In this document: positions 12,001 to 26,300 of the stretch, in pieces | How positions within the stretch are numbered: position 1 is the stretch's first letter | How the letters are laid out: the number at the start of each line of letters is the position of its first letter | Assembly (NCBI GenBank): GCA_018857735.1 | Contig: JABMCL010000953.1 | Span: forward strand, 355,001-419,000 | Reading direction: 5' to 3' | Length of the DNA: 64,000 nucleotides | Source: Alviniconcha marisindica | Taxonomy: Eukaryota > Mollusca > Gastropoda > Provannidae | Translations under genes and position numbers: made by a program | Notes under the pieces: model-generated | Database searches by the model: none | Told to the model about the DNA's origin: nothing | What the model saw: only the letters and a program-made list of their open reading frames with translations

Positions 12001-15000
12001 ACCGTTACCAAATTCTATAAGCAGGAAACTGCTGCGCCAGCTTTTGGCCAGAATTTGCTTGACCTGTTTCTGAATAAATGAAATTCCCATACATGTAGCA
12101 CGTGCGATCCCCGTTATGTACGTGTGGCTGCGTCCACTAGATCTGCTCTGAAGTCTCACGTGGCTTCGTACTGACTCGGCCAACAGGTGAGTGATGATTA
12201 GATCGCTAAACTAGTCTTACATTAGGAAGCTGCAGCTTAACTAGAATTATTGTGAGCCTGTTGGCTGGAAGGGAGAAGCTACGTACCCTGCGGGTTACAG
12301 TTCATGCCAATCACTTACACTGACTGGCCCTGTAATGCTGTAAGTCTAGTGGCCACAGCTGTGCCCTAGCCTTTGGCCTGCCAGCAAGTTCGCACCCACA
12401 CAGCGTCTCCCTTCCTGCACATACGCTCACAATAACTCTCACTAAACTGCAACTTCCTAATGTAAGTGAAGATTAATTATTCAATAACCACCTTTGCTTT
12501 TACCGGAGTAGCATTGTCGCTACTTCCCTGGTGTGCAGACGCAGCAGCATCGTCATCGCTGTCCTCCTCCTCCCCTCGCATCCCAACAGCTGCAAGTCTG
12601 GGTTTCAGTGGCTGGTTGTCTTCATCCGAGGAATCCAGCTGCACCTTCGGCTGCTGCACTTTCGCTTTTATCAGCTTCTTCTTTGGTTTCTGGTGCAAGT
12701 ACAATATGCAGCGGTACACAGATGTACGCAATTCATTACACCACCAACAAAGTGTGATTCACAGTTCATGACACTTCCGTTTAGGCCTGGAGAGGTTTGG
12801 GGGAAATGAAGTGGAATGCACTGGGATGGCAGCAGCTGTCCTGACCTTCTCTCCAGGCTCAGCACAGACAAAGCGGATGGTCTGGATGAAGGGCCAGAGG
12901 GGCCCTGTCCGTATCCACCGTGCCTGTCTGTGGGGCCATGGGCAAAGAATTTGGACGCTTGAATTTCTCTGACCAATATCTAGCTTCTCCCTGCTACTTT
13001 CATGCCCACAAAAAGTCACACTGAACATGGCAACATGCATACAAATATAAATAGAAACTAGTGTAACTTTGAGTAAAAAGATGTCATCTAGTAAAACATG
13101 TCATAAGACAAGACACGTTAAATAAAATATTTTTTTTTACAAAAGACAAAGCTTTTCAGCCATCCTCAGCTCATACAGGTACACGCCTAGCCTCGTGATC
13201 CTTACTGCTCCATTGATAAAGTACCTTGGTCTTCACTGCTACGGAATCCACAAAATCTTCATCCATGGAACTGGATGCACCGTCATGTGACTGGTCAACG
13301 CAGGCCACTGTCCTCCTCCTTAGGGGCCGGTCATCTTCATCCGACGATGAGGACTCCAGCATGGTTTTTCTCTTCTTCGACCTTGCCTTCTGCAATTAAA
13401 GCAGTCAGTTCAAGTCGCCATGTTGGTGCATTCTTCCAGCGGCTTCTTTACTTGCCTAATCAGTCTTTGCCTAAATCAATGTTTGTGCTTGCATGCTAAT
13501 ATTTCTGTCGGCGTAATATGTTTGCATAAACTATGTTTCTGTTTGAATAAATCAATATTTGCCTTTACATAAATCAATATTTTTGTGTAATGAATGTCTG
13601 CATTTGCATAATCAATGTTTGTGTTTGCCCCTCTCCTACTGCCTAATTCCCCCTCTCCTACTGCCTAAGTCCCCCTCTCCTACTGCCTAATTCCCCCTCT
13701 CCTACTGCCTAATTCCCCCTCTCCTACAACATAACTCACCCCAAAACATCACACCAGAGTAGTTGGGGGGGGGGGGGGGGATTAAACTGTCTCCAAGCCA
13801 AAGTGGTTCACTGTTGCTAGCGCCTGTGAGGGCACTGTCAGGTTGTACAGCCCTGATGGCCAATGACTTGTTTGTACAGCCCTGATGGCCAATGACTTGT
13901 TTGTACAGCCATGATGGCCAGTGACCTGTGTTTGTACAGCCATGATGGCCAGTGACTTGTTTGTACAGCCATGATGGCCAGTGACTTGTTTGTACAGCCA
14001 TGATGGCCAGTGACTTGTTTGTACAGCCATGATGGCCAGTGACCTGTGTTTGTACAGCCATGATGGCCAGTGACCTGTGTTTGTACAGCCATGATGGCCA
14101 GTGACTTGTTTGTACAGCCATGATGGCCAGTGACTTGTTTGTAGAGCCATGATGGCCAGTGACCTGTGTTTGTACAGCCATGATGGCCAGTGACCTTGTT
14201 TGTACAGCCATGATGGCCAGTGACTTGTTTGTACAGCCATGATGGCCAGTGACTTGTTTGTACAGCCATGATGGCCAGTGACCTGTTTTGTACAGCCATG
14301 ATGGCCAGTGACCTGTGTTTGTACAGCCATGATGGCCAGTGACTTGTTTGTACAGCCATGATGGCCAGTGACCTGTGTTTGTACAGCCATGATGGCCAGT
14401 GACCTGTGTTTGTACAGCCATGATGGCCAGTGACCTGTGTTTGTACAGCCATGATGGCCAGTGACCTGTGTTTGTACAGCCATGATGGCCATCTGTGTTT
14501 GTACAGCCATGAGGGCCACTTTTTTTGTACAGCCCTGATGGCCAGTGACTTGTTTGTACAGCCTGTGGCCAGTGACTGTTTGTACAGCCATGATGGCCAG
14601 TGACCTGTGTTTGTACAGCCATGATGGCCAGTGACCTGTGTTTGTACAGCCATGATGGCCAGTGACCTGTGTTTGTACAGCCATGATGGCCAGTGACCTG
14701 TGTTTGTACAGCCATGATGGTCAGGGACCTGTGTTTGTACAGCCATGATGGCCAGTGACTTGTGTTTGTACAGCCATGATGGCCAGTGACTTGCATTTGT
14801 ACACCATGGTGACTGACCTGATAGTTATTATAATGACCTATCAATATCATCACACAAAGTGTCTGATTGATGGAGATAAATCTCAGTGTTGTCAGCTGCT
14901 GTCACAGCTATAAAAGTATAATACATTCCATAATAAATTATTTGTCCTGTTTTTGTTTTTTAACTTGTGAAACTCAACTGCTGTATGTACACAATAATAA

Positions 15001-18000
15001 TGGCAATAAACCTAGTACACATTACATACATGTACATCACGTGTCTACTCATGTAAGTGCATTCTTACATAACTGACACAAGCAGTGCATGCACTTACAC
15101 TACACACACATGTGCACATATACACACGCACTGTCAGTTTCACACATACATGCACCACACACACACACATGCACAGCAAACCATCAAAAGCACAGCGTTA
15201 ATAAGAGAGCAAGAGAGGCCGATTTTGAGGCCTGTTTGTCAAACTAGCAAGGGAGGATGGGAAGAGGGAGTTAAGGTCCTTGTACACCATCCACCACAAG
15301 CAGAACACATGTACCCCTCATTCAATCAAAAGTAAAGGAAAAGAAACATGCGCACACACACACAATCCCTGCAATTTACATGTGTAGGCAACCCCTGCTG
15401 ACACAGGCAATTTGCACAAGTGCTATTTCTGCTCAAGTGCCTAAGAGTAACACTGTAATTTGCCCTATGCAGTACTGTGCAGAATCCTAAGTCCTATAAA
15501 GTGTCTATGCAGTACGGTGCAGAATCCTAAGTCCTATAAAGTGTCTATGCAGTACTGTGCAGAATCCTAAGTCCTATAAAGTGTCTATGCAGTACTGTGC
15601 AGAATCCTAAGTCCTATAAAGTGCCTGAGCATAACAGCGCAGAATCCTATAAAGTGCCTGAGCATAACAGTGTAGAATCCTATAAAGCATCTAAGTACAA
15701 CATTGCAGAATCCTATTAAGTGTCTAAGCACAACAATGCAGAATCCTATAAACAATGAAGTATCTAAGCACAACAGTGCTGAATCCTATAAATAATGGTG
15801 TCTAAGCACAACAGTGCAGAATCCTATAAACAAAAAAGTGTCTAAGCACAACAATGCAGAATCCTATGAAGTGTCTAAGCACAACATGCTGAATCCTATA
15901 AATAATGAAGTGTTTAAGCACAACAATGCAGAATCCTATAGCATGTCTAAGACAAAGTGCGAATCCTATAAATAATGAAGTGTTTAAGCACAACAATGCA
16001 GAATCCTATGAAGTGTCTAAGCACAACAGTGCTGAATCCTATAAATAATGAAGTGTTTAAGCACAACAATGCAGAATCCTATGAAGTGTTTAAGCACAAC
16101 AATGCAGAATCCTATGAAGTGTCTAAGCACAACAATGCAGAATCCTATGAAGTGTCTAAGCACAACAGTGCTGAATCCTATAGCATGTCTAACATTGTAA
16201 GGACAGAAGTGCAGAATCCTACAGCATGTCTAACATTGTAATAAGGACAACAGTGCAGAATCCTATGAAGTGTCTATGCACAACAGTGCTGAATCCTATA
16301 AATAAAGAAGTGTCTAAGCACAACAATGCAGAATCCTATGAAGTGTCTAAGCACAACAGTGCAGAATCCTATAGCATGTCTAACATTGTAATAAGGACAA
16401 CAGTGCAGAATCCTATGAAGTGTCTGAGCACAGTGAAAATAGTGCAGAATATGACGTGTCTAATATTAGTAATATTAAATAAGCACAATAGTGCAGAATA
16501 TGACGTGTCTAATAGTAGTAATATTAAATAAGTACAATAGTGCAGAATTCTATTCCATGTCTAATGAGCACAACGGTGCAGAATCATATGAAGTATCGGA
16601 TAAGCACAACGCTGTAAACTGTAACTTGTTTGAGCAGAACACTGCAAACACAATAACTTGCCACATTTTAACATCTGTCAACTGTATTTTCTGTCCAAGC
16701 AAACAGTGCAGAACATAAAATCTGTTACTGTTAGTATCTGAACTAAGACATGGCAGCACGCAGCCCTGTAACCTGTCTACTCGCAACAGCACAGAACACT
16801 TTAACCTGTCTACTCGCAACAGCACAGAACACTTTAACCTGTCTATGCACAACAGCACAGAACACTTTAACCTGTCTATACACAACAGCACAGAGCCCTG
16901 TAACCTGTCTATGCACAACAGCACGGAACACTGTAACCTGTCTACTCGCAACAGCACAGAACACTTTAACCTGTCTATGCACAACAGCACAGAACACTTT
17001 AACCTGTCTATACACAACAGCACAGAGCCCTGTAACCTGTCTATGCACAACAGCACAGAACACTGTAACCTGTCTACGCACAACAGCACAGAACACTGTA
17101 ACCTGTCTACGCACAACAACACAGAACACTTTAACCTGTCTATGCACAACAGCACAGAACACTGTAACCTGTCTACGCACAACAGCACAGAACACTGTAA
17201 ACTGTCTACGCACAACAACACAGAACACTTTAACCTGTCTATGCACAACAGCACAGAGCCATGTAACCTGTCTACTCGCAACAGCACAGAACCCTTTAAC
17301 CTGTCTATGCACAACAGCACGGAACACTTTAACCTGTCTATGCACAACAGCACGGAACACTGTAACCTGTCTACGCACAACAGTTCAGAACACTGTAAGT
17401 GTAACCTAAGCACAACGGTGCAGAGCACTGTAACCTGTCTAAGCAGACCACTGAAACCTAAGTACAACAACGAGGTACACTGTAACCTGTCTCAACACAA
17501 CAGAGAACAAACTAACATGTGTGCACAGTGAGATGCATCAAAGACAATCCCTCCCTTGTACCGTTGCTAATTAGCTTCAAAGTCCAGTTACTATATGGCA
17601 TGTCCCTCTTTTCTGTGGATAGCCTGTTACTGTTAGCATTATCTTTAAACCCATAAACTTTATGGTGTGTTCCTCTTTCTTGTGGATAGATTCGAACTAT
17701 GAATGGTTGGGGACACAGCACATGGCAATGCAGGAAAATGGTTGCATACACAAACCTCTTACCTTCTTCTTCTGTCTGACCATAAAATTCAATTTCACAC
17801 AAGAATTTTATTTTTTATTTTAAAGTTGTGGGTTTATCAAAGCACCACTCCACACAATCATGCGCAGTGCAAAGGTTTATAAAAACACCTCTTCACATAA
17901 TCGCCCACAGTGAAATGAAGCTGAAGCATTTAAAAAGCCACACATGCCACTTAAAAAAAAAAAAAAAGGAAGAAAACAACGGTGAACACATAAAGTGTCC

Positions 18001-21000
18001 CTGAAACTGTAAGCTCAACAGAAATACTACAGCGACCACTCCCAGGTACAATATCTTCACCCTGTTAGGAACACAGACCACAGCCACCGACAACACAGCA
18101 CACACCTTTCTGCTCAGCCCCTGACGCTGGGAGAGTTCCCTCTGGCAATAAGCACCGCCAGGCTGATCGTCCTGAGTGACCACCGTCCACTCCTCCACTT
18201 CGGATGAACTGTTCAGCTTGCTGGGGGACGCCTGTTTTCGCAGCCTCAAGGTTGTGCAAAGCTTGGGCGCCAGTCTCTTCACTGTGCGCTGTTTTCTCAA
18301 CACTTGTCGAGACTCATCCAAGCTGCCAGCCTGCTTCATTCTGACACCGCGTCCACGCTCTGATGAGCGCGCAGCACTCCGCTCTTGCGCCTTAGCCAGC
18401 TTAGGAAGCCACGCGGACGAGGTGGACGTCTCTGAAGCGGCGTCCGCACAGTCAGGCTGACCCACGGCAAGGCAGGACTGCTCCCTCTGGCTGCTGGACT
18501 TGAAAAAGTCAAACAGATTTCTCTCTCTTCTGCAGTGTGACGCGATCTCTTCGCCGCAGTCACCCGTGGGGTGCGATTTTGAGTGCCGTACATCTTGCAG
18601 TTTTATGACTGGAAATTTGAGCATTTCTCCCTTGTAGGGAACAGCCTTCCATGGCTCATCGCTCTTGGGCTGATCCTGGCTGCTGCAGCCTCTCCTGGCT
18701 GTCGTGAAATTCCTCCCAACTGAACACACCTGGTCTCCTACACTGTCTGTCAAAGCAAACTGCAACCTTTTGCTGGGGACAACGTGTGTTTCAAAAACAC
18801 TGAACATTCCTCGCCCCTTCCTCCCGTTTGCATTCTCCAGGGATGTTTTCAGGTTTTGATTCACGACGGCTTCATCATCGGTGCTTTGTGACAAAGAAGA
18901 CATTGATCTCTTGTGGGAGGCAGTGTCTGCTGCACACATATTCCATGCACCTTTTCTCTTGGGAACTGCTGGTCTTCCAATCAACTGTTTCTGGTTTTGC
19001 CTGGTGCTTTTCTTCACTACTGGTGAGAGAGGAGGAGAGAATGGAGAAGGTGATGCATGCACTCGACCTTTCAGGTTGCTTGCATTCTTTGGTGGTGGTT
19101 CCAGTGTTTCTCTCCTCTGCTTCTTCTTCAGTGGCTCCTGCTCATGTTTGTGTCGCACTTTTTCATGTCGTTTTGAAAACTCAGCATCGTCTGGACCTGC
19201 ACTGCAGTGCCCTCTATTGTCGGAGTTTTTTGGCTTTGTATTCATCTGTCGCAGACGGCTGGGCGGCATATCGCCCAGGTCTAATTCATCACCAGCCGCC
19301 ATCAACTGTTCTGTGATGTTTTCTCCATGTACACACTGACGCTGCTTCTTCTCCTTCAACGTCCCAGACCCTTGACTTTGACCATAAGGGTAGGCAACTT
19401 TCCTGAGTGGCACAGTCTTCAAAATGTTAGCCTGTCTTTTGCGTTCTGCTTTTTGACCAGTATCAGATACTGCCTTCGAACACCGCCCTCTCTTCCACAA
19501 GTCTGCATGCACCTCTGTCTTCTCTTCAGCGGAAGGCTTTGCCTTCGTTTCTAACATTTCACCCAAATCAGAGTTGTCACTCTGCGCCTTCAACATCACC
19601 GAATCTTGGGAAGTGTCCGAGCTGGATCCTACGACCAGTATCGGTTTCTCACTGTTGTCAACGGTCCTCTGGTTGGGTGTAATCTGCGCTGGTTTCTTCC
19701 TAAAAAAATGGAAGGTTGCAAATCCAGTGTGCTTGATGTCCTGGGATGATACGGCCTCTCTTGCTCGGCCAGCAGGTTGACAACAGGCACCAGAAGTGGA
19801 CCGACCTGACGCTGAGTCTTCACAAAGATCCAGCAACTCCTCCTCATCGCCGTTTCTCTTCTTCAGCAGAGAGTCTTTGGACCCACCGCACACCCTTGAA
19901 GACTGCCGACGAACCTTCTGCAGGCTGTGTCAGTGGGCAGAAAGAGTCCTCCTCCACTTCTGATCCTCTGGGAGACTCGTCAATGACCAGCGGGGTGTCC
20001 AGAGAATCATTTGACTCTACGTCTAAGTCGCCACACAGCTGGGAATTGCTGCCAAATTTGTTCAAAGCAGACAGTTTCTCTGAGTCTGCAGTCTTGTCCT
20101 GCAGACCAAATCTCATTTTCAGACGAGTGTAAATGTTGGCATCTTTGGGCCCATTATATTTTTCTTCTGAAGGCTTTGAAAGTTCTGCAGATCCTGCTAG
20201 CTGTGAAAATCCTGTTAGTGTTGATGGCTGTGAAAATCCTGTTAGTGTTGATGGCTGTGAAAATCCTGTTAGTGTTGATGGCTGTGAAAGTCCTGCTAGT
20301 GTTGATGGCTGTGAAAGTCCTGTTAGTGTTGATGGCTGTGAAAGTTCTGCTAGTGTTGATGGCTGTGAAAGTCTTGTTAGTGTTGATGGCTGTGAAAGTC
20401 CTGAAGGCCGAGCTATAGGAGAAGACACCTCTGCGACACTCACCACCGACGTTTGAGAGTCATCTGACTCTGACTCCATGATGGCTGACAGAGCGGTTTG
20501 CAATGACACCTTCCTGGTTGCCTTGGTTTGTTGCCTCACTCTCGATGAAGCAACGAAGTGTGCTTTTCTGTGGCCACCAGGAAAGGAAGACAGCAGCTTG
20601 GACTTTTCACAATTGTCCTTGGAGGTGCCAGTTTCTCTCTCCCTGTTGGCCAGTCTGGCCCCTTGACTGTGTGTGGATGCAGAGGTGCTGGAGTCTGACA
20701 GTGTGAGCAGAAGAACCCCATCCTCTGAGGACTCGCTCTCAAGATCTGTGTCAGTGACCTTGGTGAGGTGTTTGTTTTCACTCCGATGGTCACCAGTGGA
20801 AGGTTTTGCTTCACTGGAACTGCCTGGAGATGTGCGGTGGCCTGCTCTGTCTTTGTGGGAAACTGTTATTTCAGACGCATCACACTCTGTTCTCTGACCA
20901 TTGATTTCAGATGCGTCACTCTCTGTTCTCTGACCACTGATTTCAGATGCGTCACACTCTGTTCTCTGACCACCGATTTCAGATTTGTCACACTCTGTTC

Positions 21001-23348
21001 TCTGACCACCGATTTCAGGTGCGTCACTCTCTGTTCTCTGACCACTGATTTCAGGTGCGTCACACTCTGCTCTCTGACCGCTGATTTCAGGTGCGTCACA
21101 CTCTGCTCTCTGACCACTGATTTCAGGTGCATCACACTCTGCTCTCTGACCGCTGCTTGAGGCGGACTCATTGCCAGCTCTACTGGACTGAAAACCTCTC
21201 AAAAGCTCTCTTGCTGGCTGACCGTTTGCTGAGGAATCCTCATCGTTTCTGGAAGAAGAGTTCCTCGAAGTCACATGACTACCACCATGGTTCAGGGACA
21301 GTTGGATTCGTCTCAGGTGGTTGTGTCCGAAGCAGTGATCGCCGAGCTCCACCCGACTGACCTTGTGCACCACTTTCTGACCAGCGAGCAAGGCAGGAGA
21401 TGGAGGGTTTGATAAGCAAACATAGTCGCTACGAAGATTTTCTTTGCCTTGATCCAAATTTCCATTTCCTCCAATATTTACATGTGGCACCGGGTCCTGT
21501 GAAACACACAAGATGATAATAATCCGGTTACATACATGGGTTCAAAACCTGCCACTGTCTGTCCGCTCACTGACTAATTTCTGATGTGTCAGAGCCATTA
21601 AACTGCAGATATTACAAGTCATCAAATGACAAATAACAGTGTGACTCACTGACAAGTAACAGTGTGACTCACTGACAAGTAACAGTGTGACTCACTGACA
21701 AATAGCACTGTGACTCACTGACAAATAAAAGTGTGAATCACTGACAAATAGCAGTGCGACTCACTGACAAATAACACTTAACAGTGTGACTCACTGACAA
21801 ATAACAGTGCGACTCACTGTTCATGTTACAGGTCAGTTTACATCTGAAGATGACAGGGAGGGGAAAAAGTTGACTGAACTGCAAAGTGAGAAATGACAGT
21901 GGCAGAACTGTTGGCAGAAGGGGAAGCATGTCAGGGCACAGTGTCAGTGGTAGAACTGTTGGCAGAAGGGGAAGCATGTCATGGCACAGTGTCAGTGGCA
22001 GAACTGTTGGCAGAAGGGGAAGCATGTCATGGCACAGTGTCAGTGGCAGAACTGTTGGCAGAAGGGGAAGCATGTCAGGGCACAGTGTCAGTGTCAGAGC
22101 TGCTGGCAGAAGGGGAAGCATGTCAGGGCAGTGTCAGTGTCAGAACTGCTGGCAGAAGGGGAAGCATGTCAGGGCACAGTGTCAGTGTCAGAACTGCTGG
22201 CAGAAGGGGAAGCATGTCAGGGCAGTGTCAGTGTCAGAACTGCTGGCAGAAGGGGAAGCATGTCAGGGCAGTGTCAGTGGCAGAACTGTTGGCAGAAGGG
22301 GAAGCATGTCAGGGCAGTGTCAGTGGCAGAACTGCTGGCAGAAGGGGAAGCATGTCAGGGCAGTGTCAGTGGTAGAACTGCGGGCAAAAGGGCCAATCAA
22401 ACTCAGTCATATTCTCATAAGCAAACATACACTTCAAAACCTCTCATATGACATATGTTTAATATATAAAAACTTTCTCAAGTCAAATCTACAAAACCAG
22501 TCCCTACACAAACACAAAAACCATCAAACACATACTTTCTTAGTTAGTCCCTTCAATATTACCCCTGATTAAAGAACACATAAGGCTAGACATGCTAGTA
22601 GCGTCAACCATTCTGTCTAATTTAAAGGCTAGACGTGCTGCTAGCGTCAACCATTCTGTCTAATTTATTGATACCAGATTGAACAAAAATATGCTAGTCT
22701 TACAAATTACTCAGAAATTTTCAAATACTTATTTAAAAATAAAACCACAAGAGACTGAACGAAAGCTAACTCATCCAAAAGCATTTCCTAGGTAATTGTT
22801 CACTTCAAAACAGCAACAGTGGTCAGTGTCAAAAACCTGCAGAAGCTGATGGCAACCAATCAGTCAAGCTGAGAAGGGAAACCAAGACACCTTTTGCTTA
22901 GCATTAGGGGTTAATGTCACAATCCACGAAATATATTTGCAGACGATTTGCAAATGCCTATTGCCTTGCTATTTTTCCACAACTGGTGTTGCAGACATTT
23001 TCTTCAGGTGCAAAAGGGAAATGAATCAATTCATCAATAATATATCATACTGTGCAGAGGACACAGATGCCTATTCATCATTCAGAAGTCTTGATTTCTT
23101 TCAAACCTTTGTCAATGACTCATTGACTGATATGTGTTCAGTTATATCTGTTAACTAGTCTATAGTATTAGCCAGTATACATAAATATGTGTGTACCTAA
23201 TAGTATAATTTATAATGCATTATTGAATATTGTATACTGTGTTTATTGTAATGTAACTCAAGAATACAGCACACAAAAATCTTCCACATTCACAGAACAC
23301 ACTTATATTCCATCCTAACTAATATCAGTACCCAGTTTCTGCTACAGT

Positions 23349-23391
<43 letters not shown>

Positions 23392-26300
23392 GTGTGTGGT
23401 GTGTGCGTTACTTTATGAAAATTGTTTTGGTAGGACTATGCTCTACATGTGTATAAAATTTCATAAGTATGTTAATATGTATCATGTGAGCGCTCAGGGC
23501 GTTGATGAGCGCATGATAAATGTACATTATTATTATTATTATTATAGTGCTTGAATAAGAGAAGAGGATACGTTCAAACAAACAAAGCCCACCTTGAACA
23601 AAATCAAAAATGTGAATAGAAGTTAAACACAACGTTGCTCATTGGTGTTTTGATGAAAAGAAAACAAACACTCAACTGCATCCCAAAACACCAAGTCGTC
23701 AATGTATCTATATCATGTGTGCAAAACACCATGTACCCATCCATCCCAATAAACTTGCACAATTTGTATTTTTGTCACGTTATAAAAAATAAAAATAAAA
23801 TATTTGATAACAACTGAAACTTTCCACAGCAAACGCCTCCGTATTTTTAACACAATTCTAAAATTTTAACTTAGGGCTATCCCTGGTGGACTGTCTAAGC
23901 TTATAAATTGAATCTATTAAAAGTATTAGCTTAGACAGTCCACCTTGGATATCCCTAATTAATCTGTTTCACAAAAGATGAGCTACCATCATTAAATTGC
24001 TACCCTTTAAGCACACAGCGAAATCAGGACCTGTACCATCACTGTGTGCACAGCATGCACTATCTATTGATTTCAGCATGGACAATAAGCTATCTATCAA
24101 CTCAAGAAGTAAGAATAGACTGCTGTGCACATTTACAATTCTACGGACACCTCTTGTTGTCTTAAGTCTTATCAAGAAAAGGCCAAACACCCTCTGGCAC
24201 AGAAATGACAAAAACAAGAGAGCGAGAGGGAGAGGGGGAGAGAGGGAGAGGGGGAGAGAGGGAGAGGGGCAGAGAGAGAGAGAGAGAAGGAACTTACAAG
24301 TTACAGTTACAATGAATAAATGGCTGCTACCTGCTGGACAAAGCCTTGTTTCAGCAGGTTTCTTCTTTCTAACTCAGGGTTCCACCGTAACTACACTGTA
24401 ACAGTAACGCTGTAAGGCTGAACGACTGTTTCAGTTCATATTTGACTGTTTATGCATGTGGACAGGCATCTTAGCGGACGTTTGACACACGCATTCATCA
24501 GTGAACACATTTGCCACTCCATGGTGAAGTACAGTCAAAGGGTGGCTGTGATCCTTGTAAAGAGTGGTCAGTTGCCACCTGTGTGATGTACATCAATTTT
24601 TGCACTGGCCGTGGGGGGGTTTTCTGGGTACTTCCGTTTGTTCCCCTCTGTCTTCATAGACTGATGTCAAAGCCCATTCACCTGTCCTTTCCAAAGCGTC
24701 ACCAAGACCACAGAGGGAGAAACATTCCTCTGCCAGTGACTGTAAGCAGCCCCACGCCAGGAGATGCTACTTAGTACTGGCAGATGGCTTATTACATATA
24801 AAGACTTAAATCTATTAAATGTAAACAAGGTGGTTCAGACCAAATGGAACCACTGTAAAGTTGGGGGGGGGGGGGTGTAAAGCCTTCAGACCAAACAGAA
24901 CCACTGTAAACGGGGAGGGTAAAGTGTTCAGACCAAATGAACCACTGTAAAAATTACCCTAGACTGGTCAGCCAGTTCCTGGATGACATTTTCCAGAACT
25001 TCGTTGATTTTCTCCTTCTCCTCCCTCGTGACTGTCGACTTGTTGAAGTGGGACTGGTACTGGGTGCGTATCAGCCTCTTGGTCAACACACTGAAAACAC
25101 ACACACGCAACTCTCAATAGGCCTGCAAGTTATATCATTTATGTAACGTTTGTTGTTGCATACAATTATACATTTTATGAATAAAATGTAATATTCTAAT
25201 ATTGATCACTTATGGTTAAACTTACATAATAGAACATATCTAGGAAAATGTACACAAAGAACAATGAAACACAAGCGCTTTCAACAGAAAACTGTCTTCA
25301 TCAGGAGAGTGAGTATATTTCCCTAGATGTGTTCTATTTTGTCAATCTCACCAACAGTCACTCACTCATTCCTTAAACTTACATAGTTTACTAACACAGA
25401 AGTCACAAACGGAACTGACTTGAAACAGAGTTTTAGAAGATCCAAACACATAAAGAGTTAAAAAGAATGATAAATTAACTATTTATTGTGACAAAACACA
25501 ACATGCAGGATTCTGGAGTCAGCCCCCTTTCAGGCTACAAAACAACACTTAAGTTAAACAGTGAAAAATGAGATGTAGCCTGGGAGTAGGATACTTATGA
25601 TACTCATCTGCTTTTGGTTGATCTGTTAGGTTATGTTGTTTTACTGTCCAGTGTTCAGAGGAAGACTTTCAGAAGCTGATATATTTGATAAACTCTTGGC
25701 CTCAACAACTACAGTAGTGTGAACAGACCAAACAGCTGACTCTAGTTTAACTTTATGAGTAAATTTATATCATTATTATACTACAGTATAACATCACCAA
25801 TCACTAGATTGAGTGGTAAAATATAAAAAATCTCTGTCCCACTAGTCCCAGAACACAACTCAAAATTTGTTTGTGGACAAGTTTCAATACATATTATATG
25901 ATAAATATTTTAGTAGGAAAATTGTATCATGCATAAGCAGACCAAAAATAGCATCAATTATTTTGATAATTAGAATAATATGGGATGTTAAAAGGCTGAA
26001 ACAGTGTAAAGCCTGATTATTCCTGTAAGTGTAACTGTATTTCAGCCATGTGTGTGCATGAGGCTGTGTGTATGTGCGCGTGTGTGTGGTATGTGTGTGT
26101 GCATGTGTGTGTGTGGGCGGTCACAGCTGTGTGTGTATGTGTGTGTGCATCTGTGTGTGCATGTGTGTGTGTGGGCGGTCACAGCTGTGTGTGTATTGTG
26201 TGTGCATGTGTGTGTGTGGGGGCATGTGTGTGTATGTGTGTGTGCATGGTGGTGTGGGGTCACAGCTGTGTGTGTATGTGTGTGTGCATGTGTGTGTGGG

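Noticed and set aside
13702..14853. A 383-codon minus ORF and two overlapping ORFs of about 300 codons
   Set aside because: They run through a 28/31-bp array in several frames at once; the peptide is a permutation of one unit and changes frame as the unit length varies. No protein signature.
16550..17531. Long ORFs of 211-306 codons on both strands
   Set aside because: The unit is 33 bp, a multiple of three without stops, so most frames are open on both strands. No support for translation.
18828..21360. Plus-strand ORFs of 100-160 codons opposite HIRIP3 exon 3
   Set aside because: They are antisense shadows of the real coding exon, without splice or family support.
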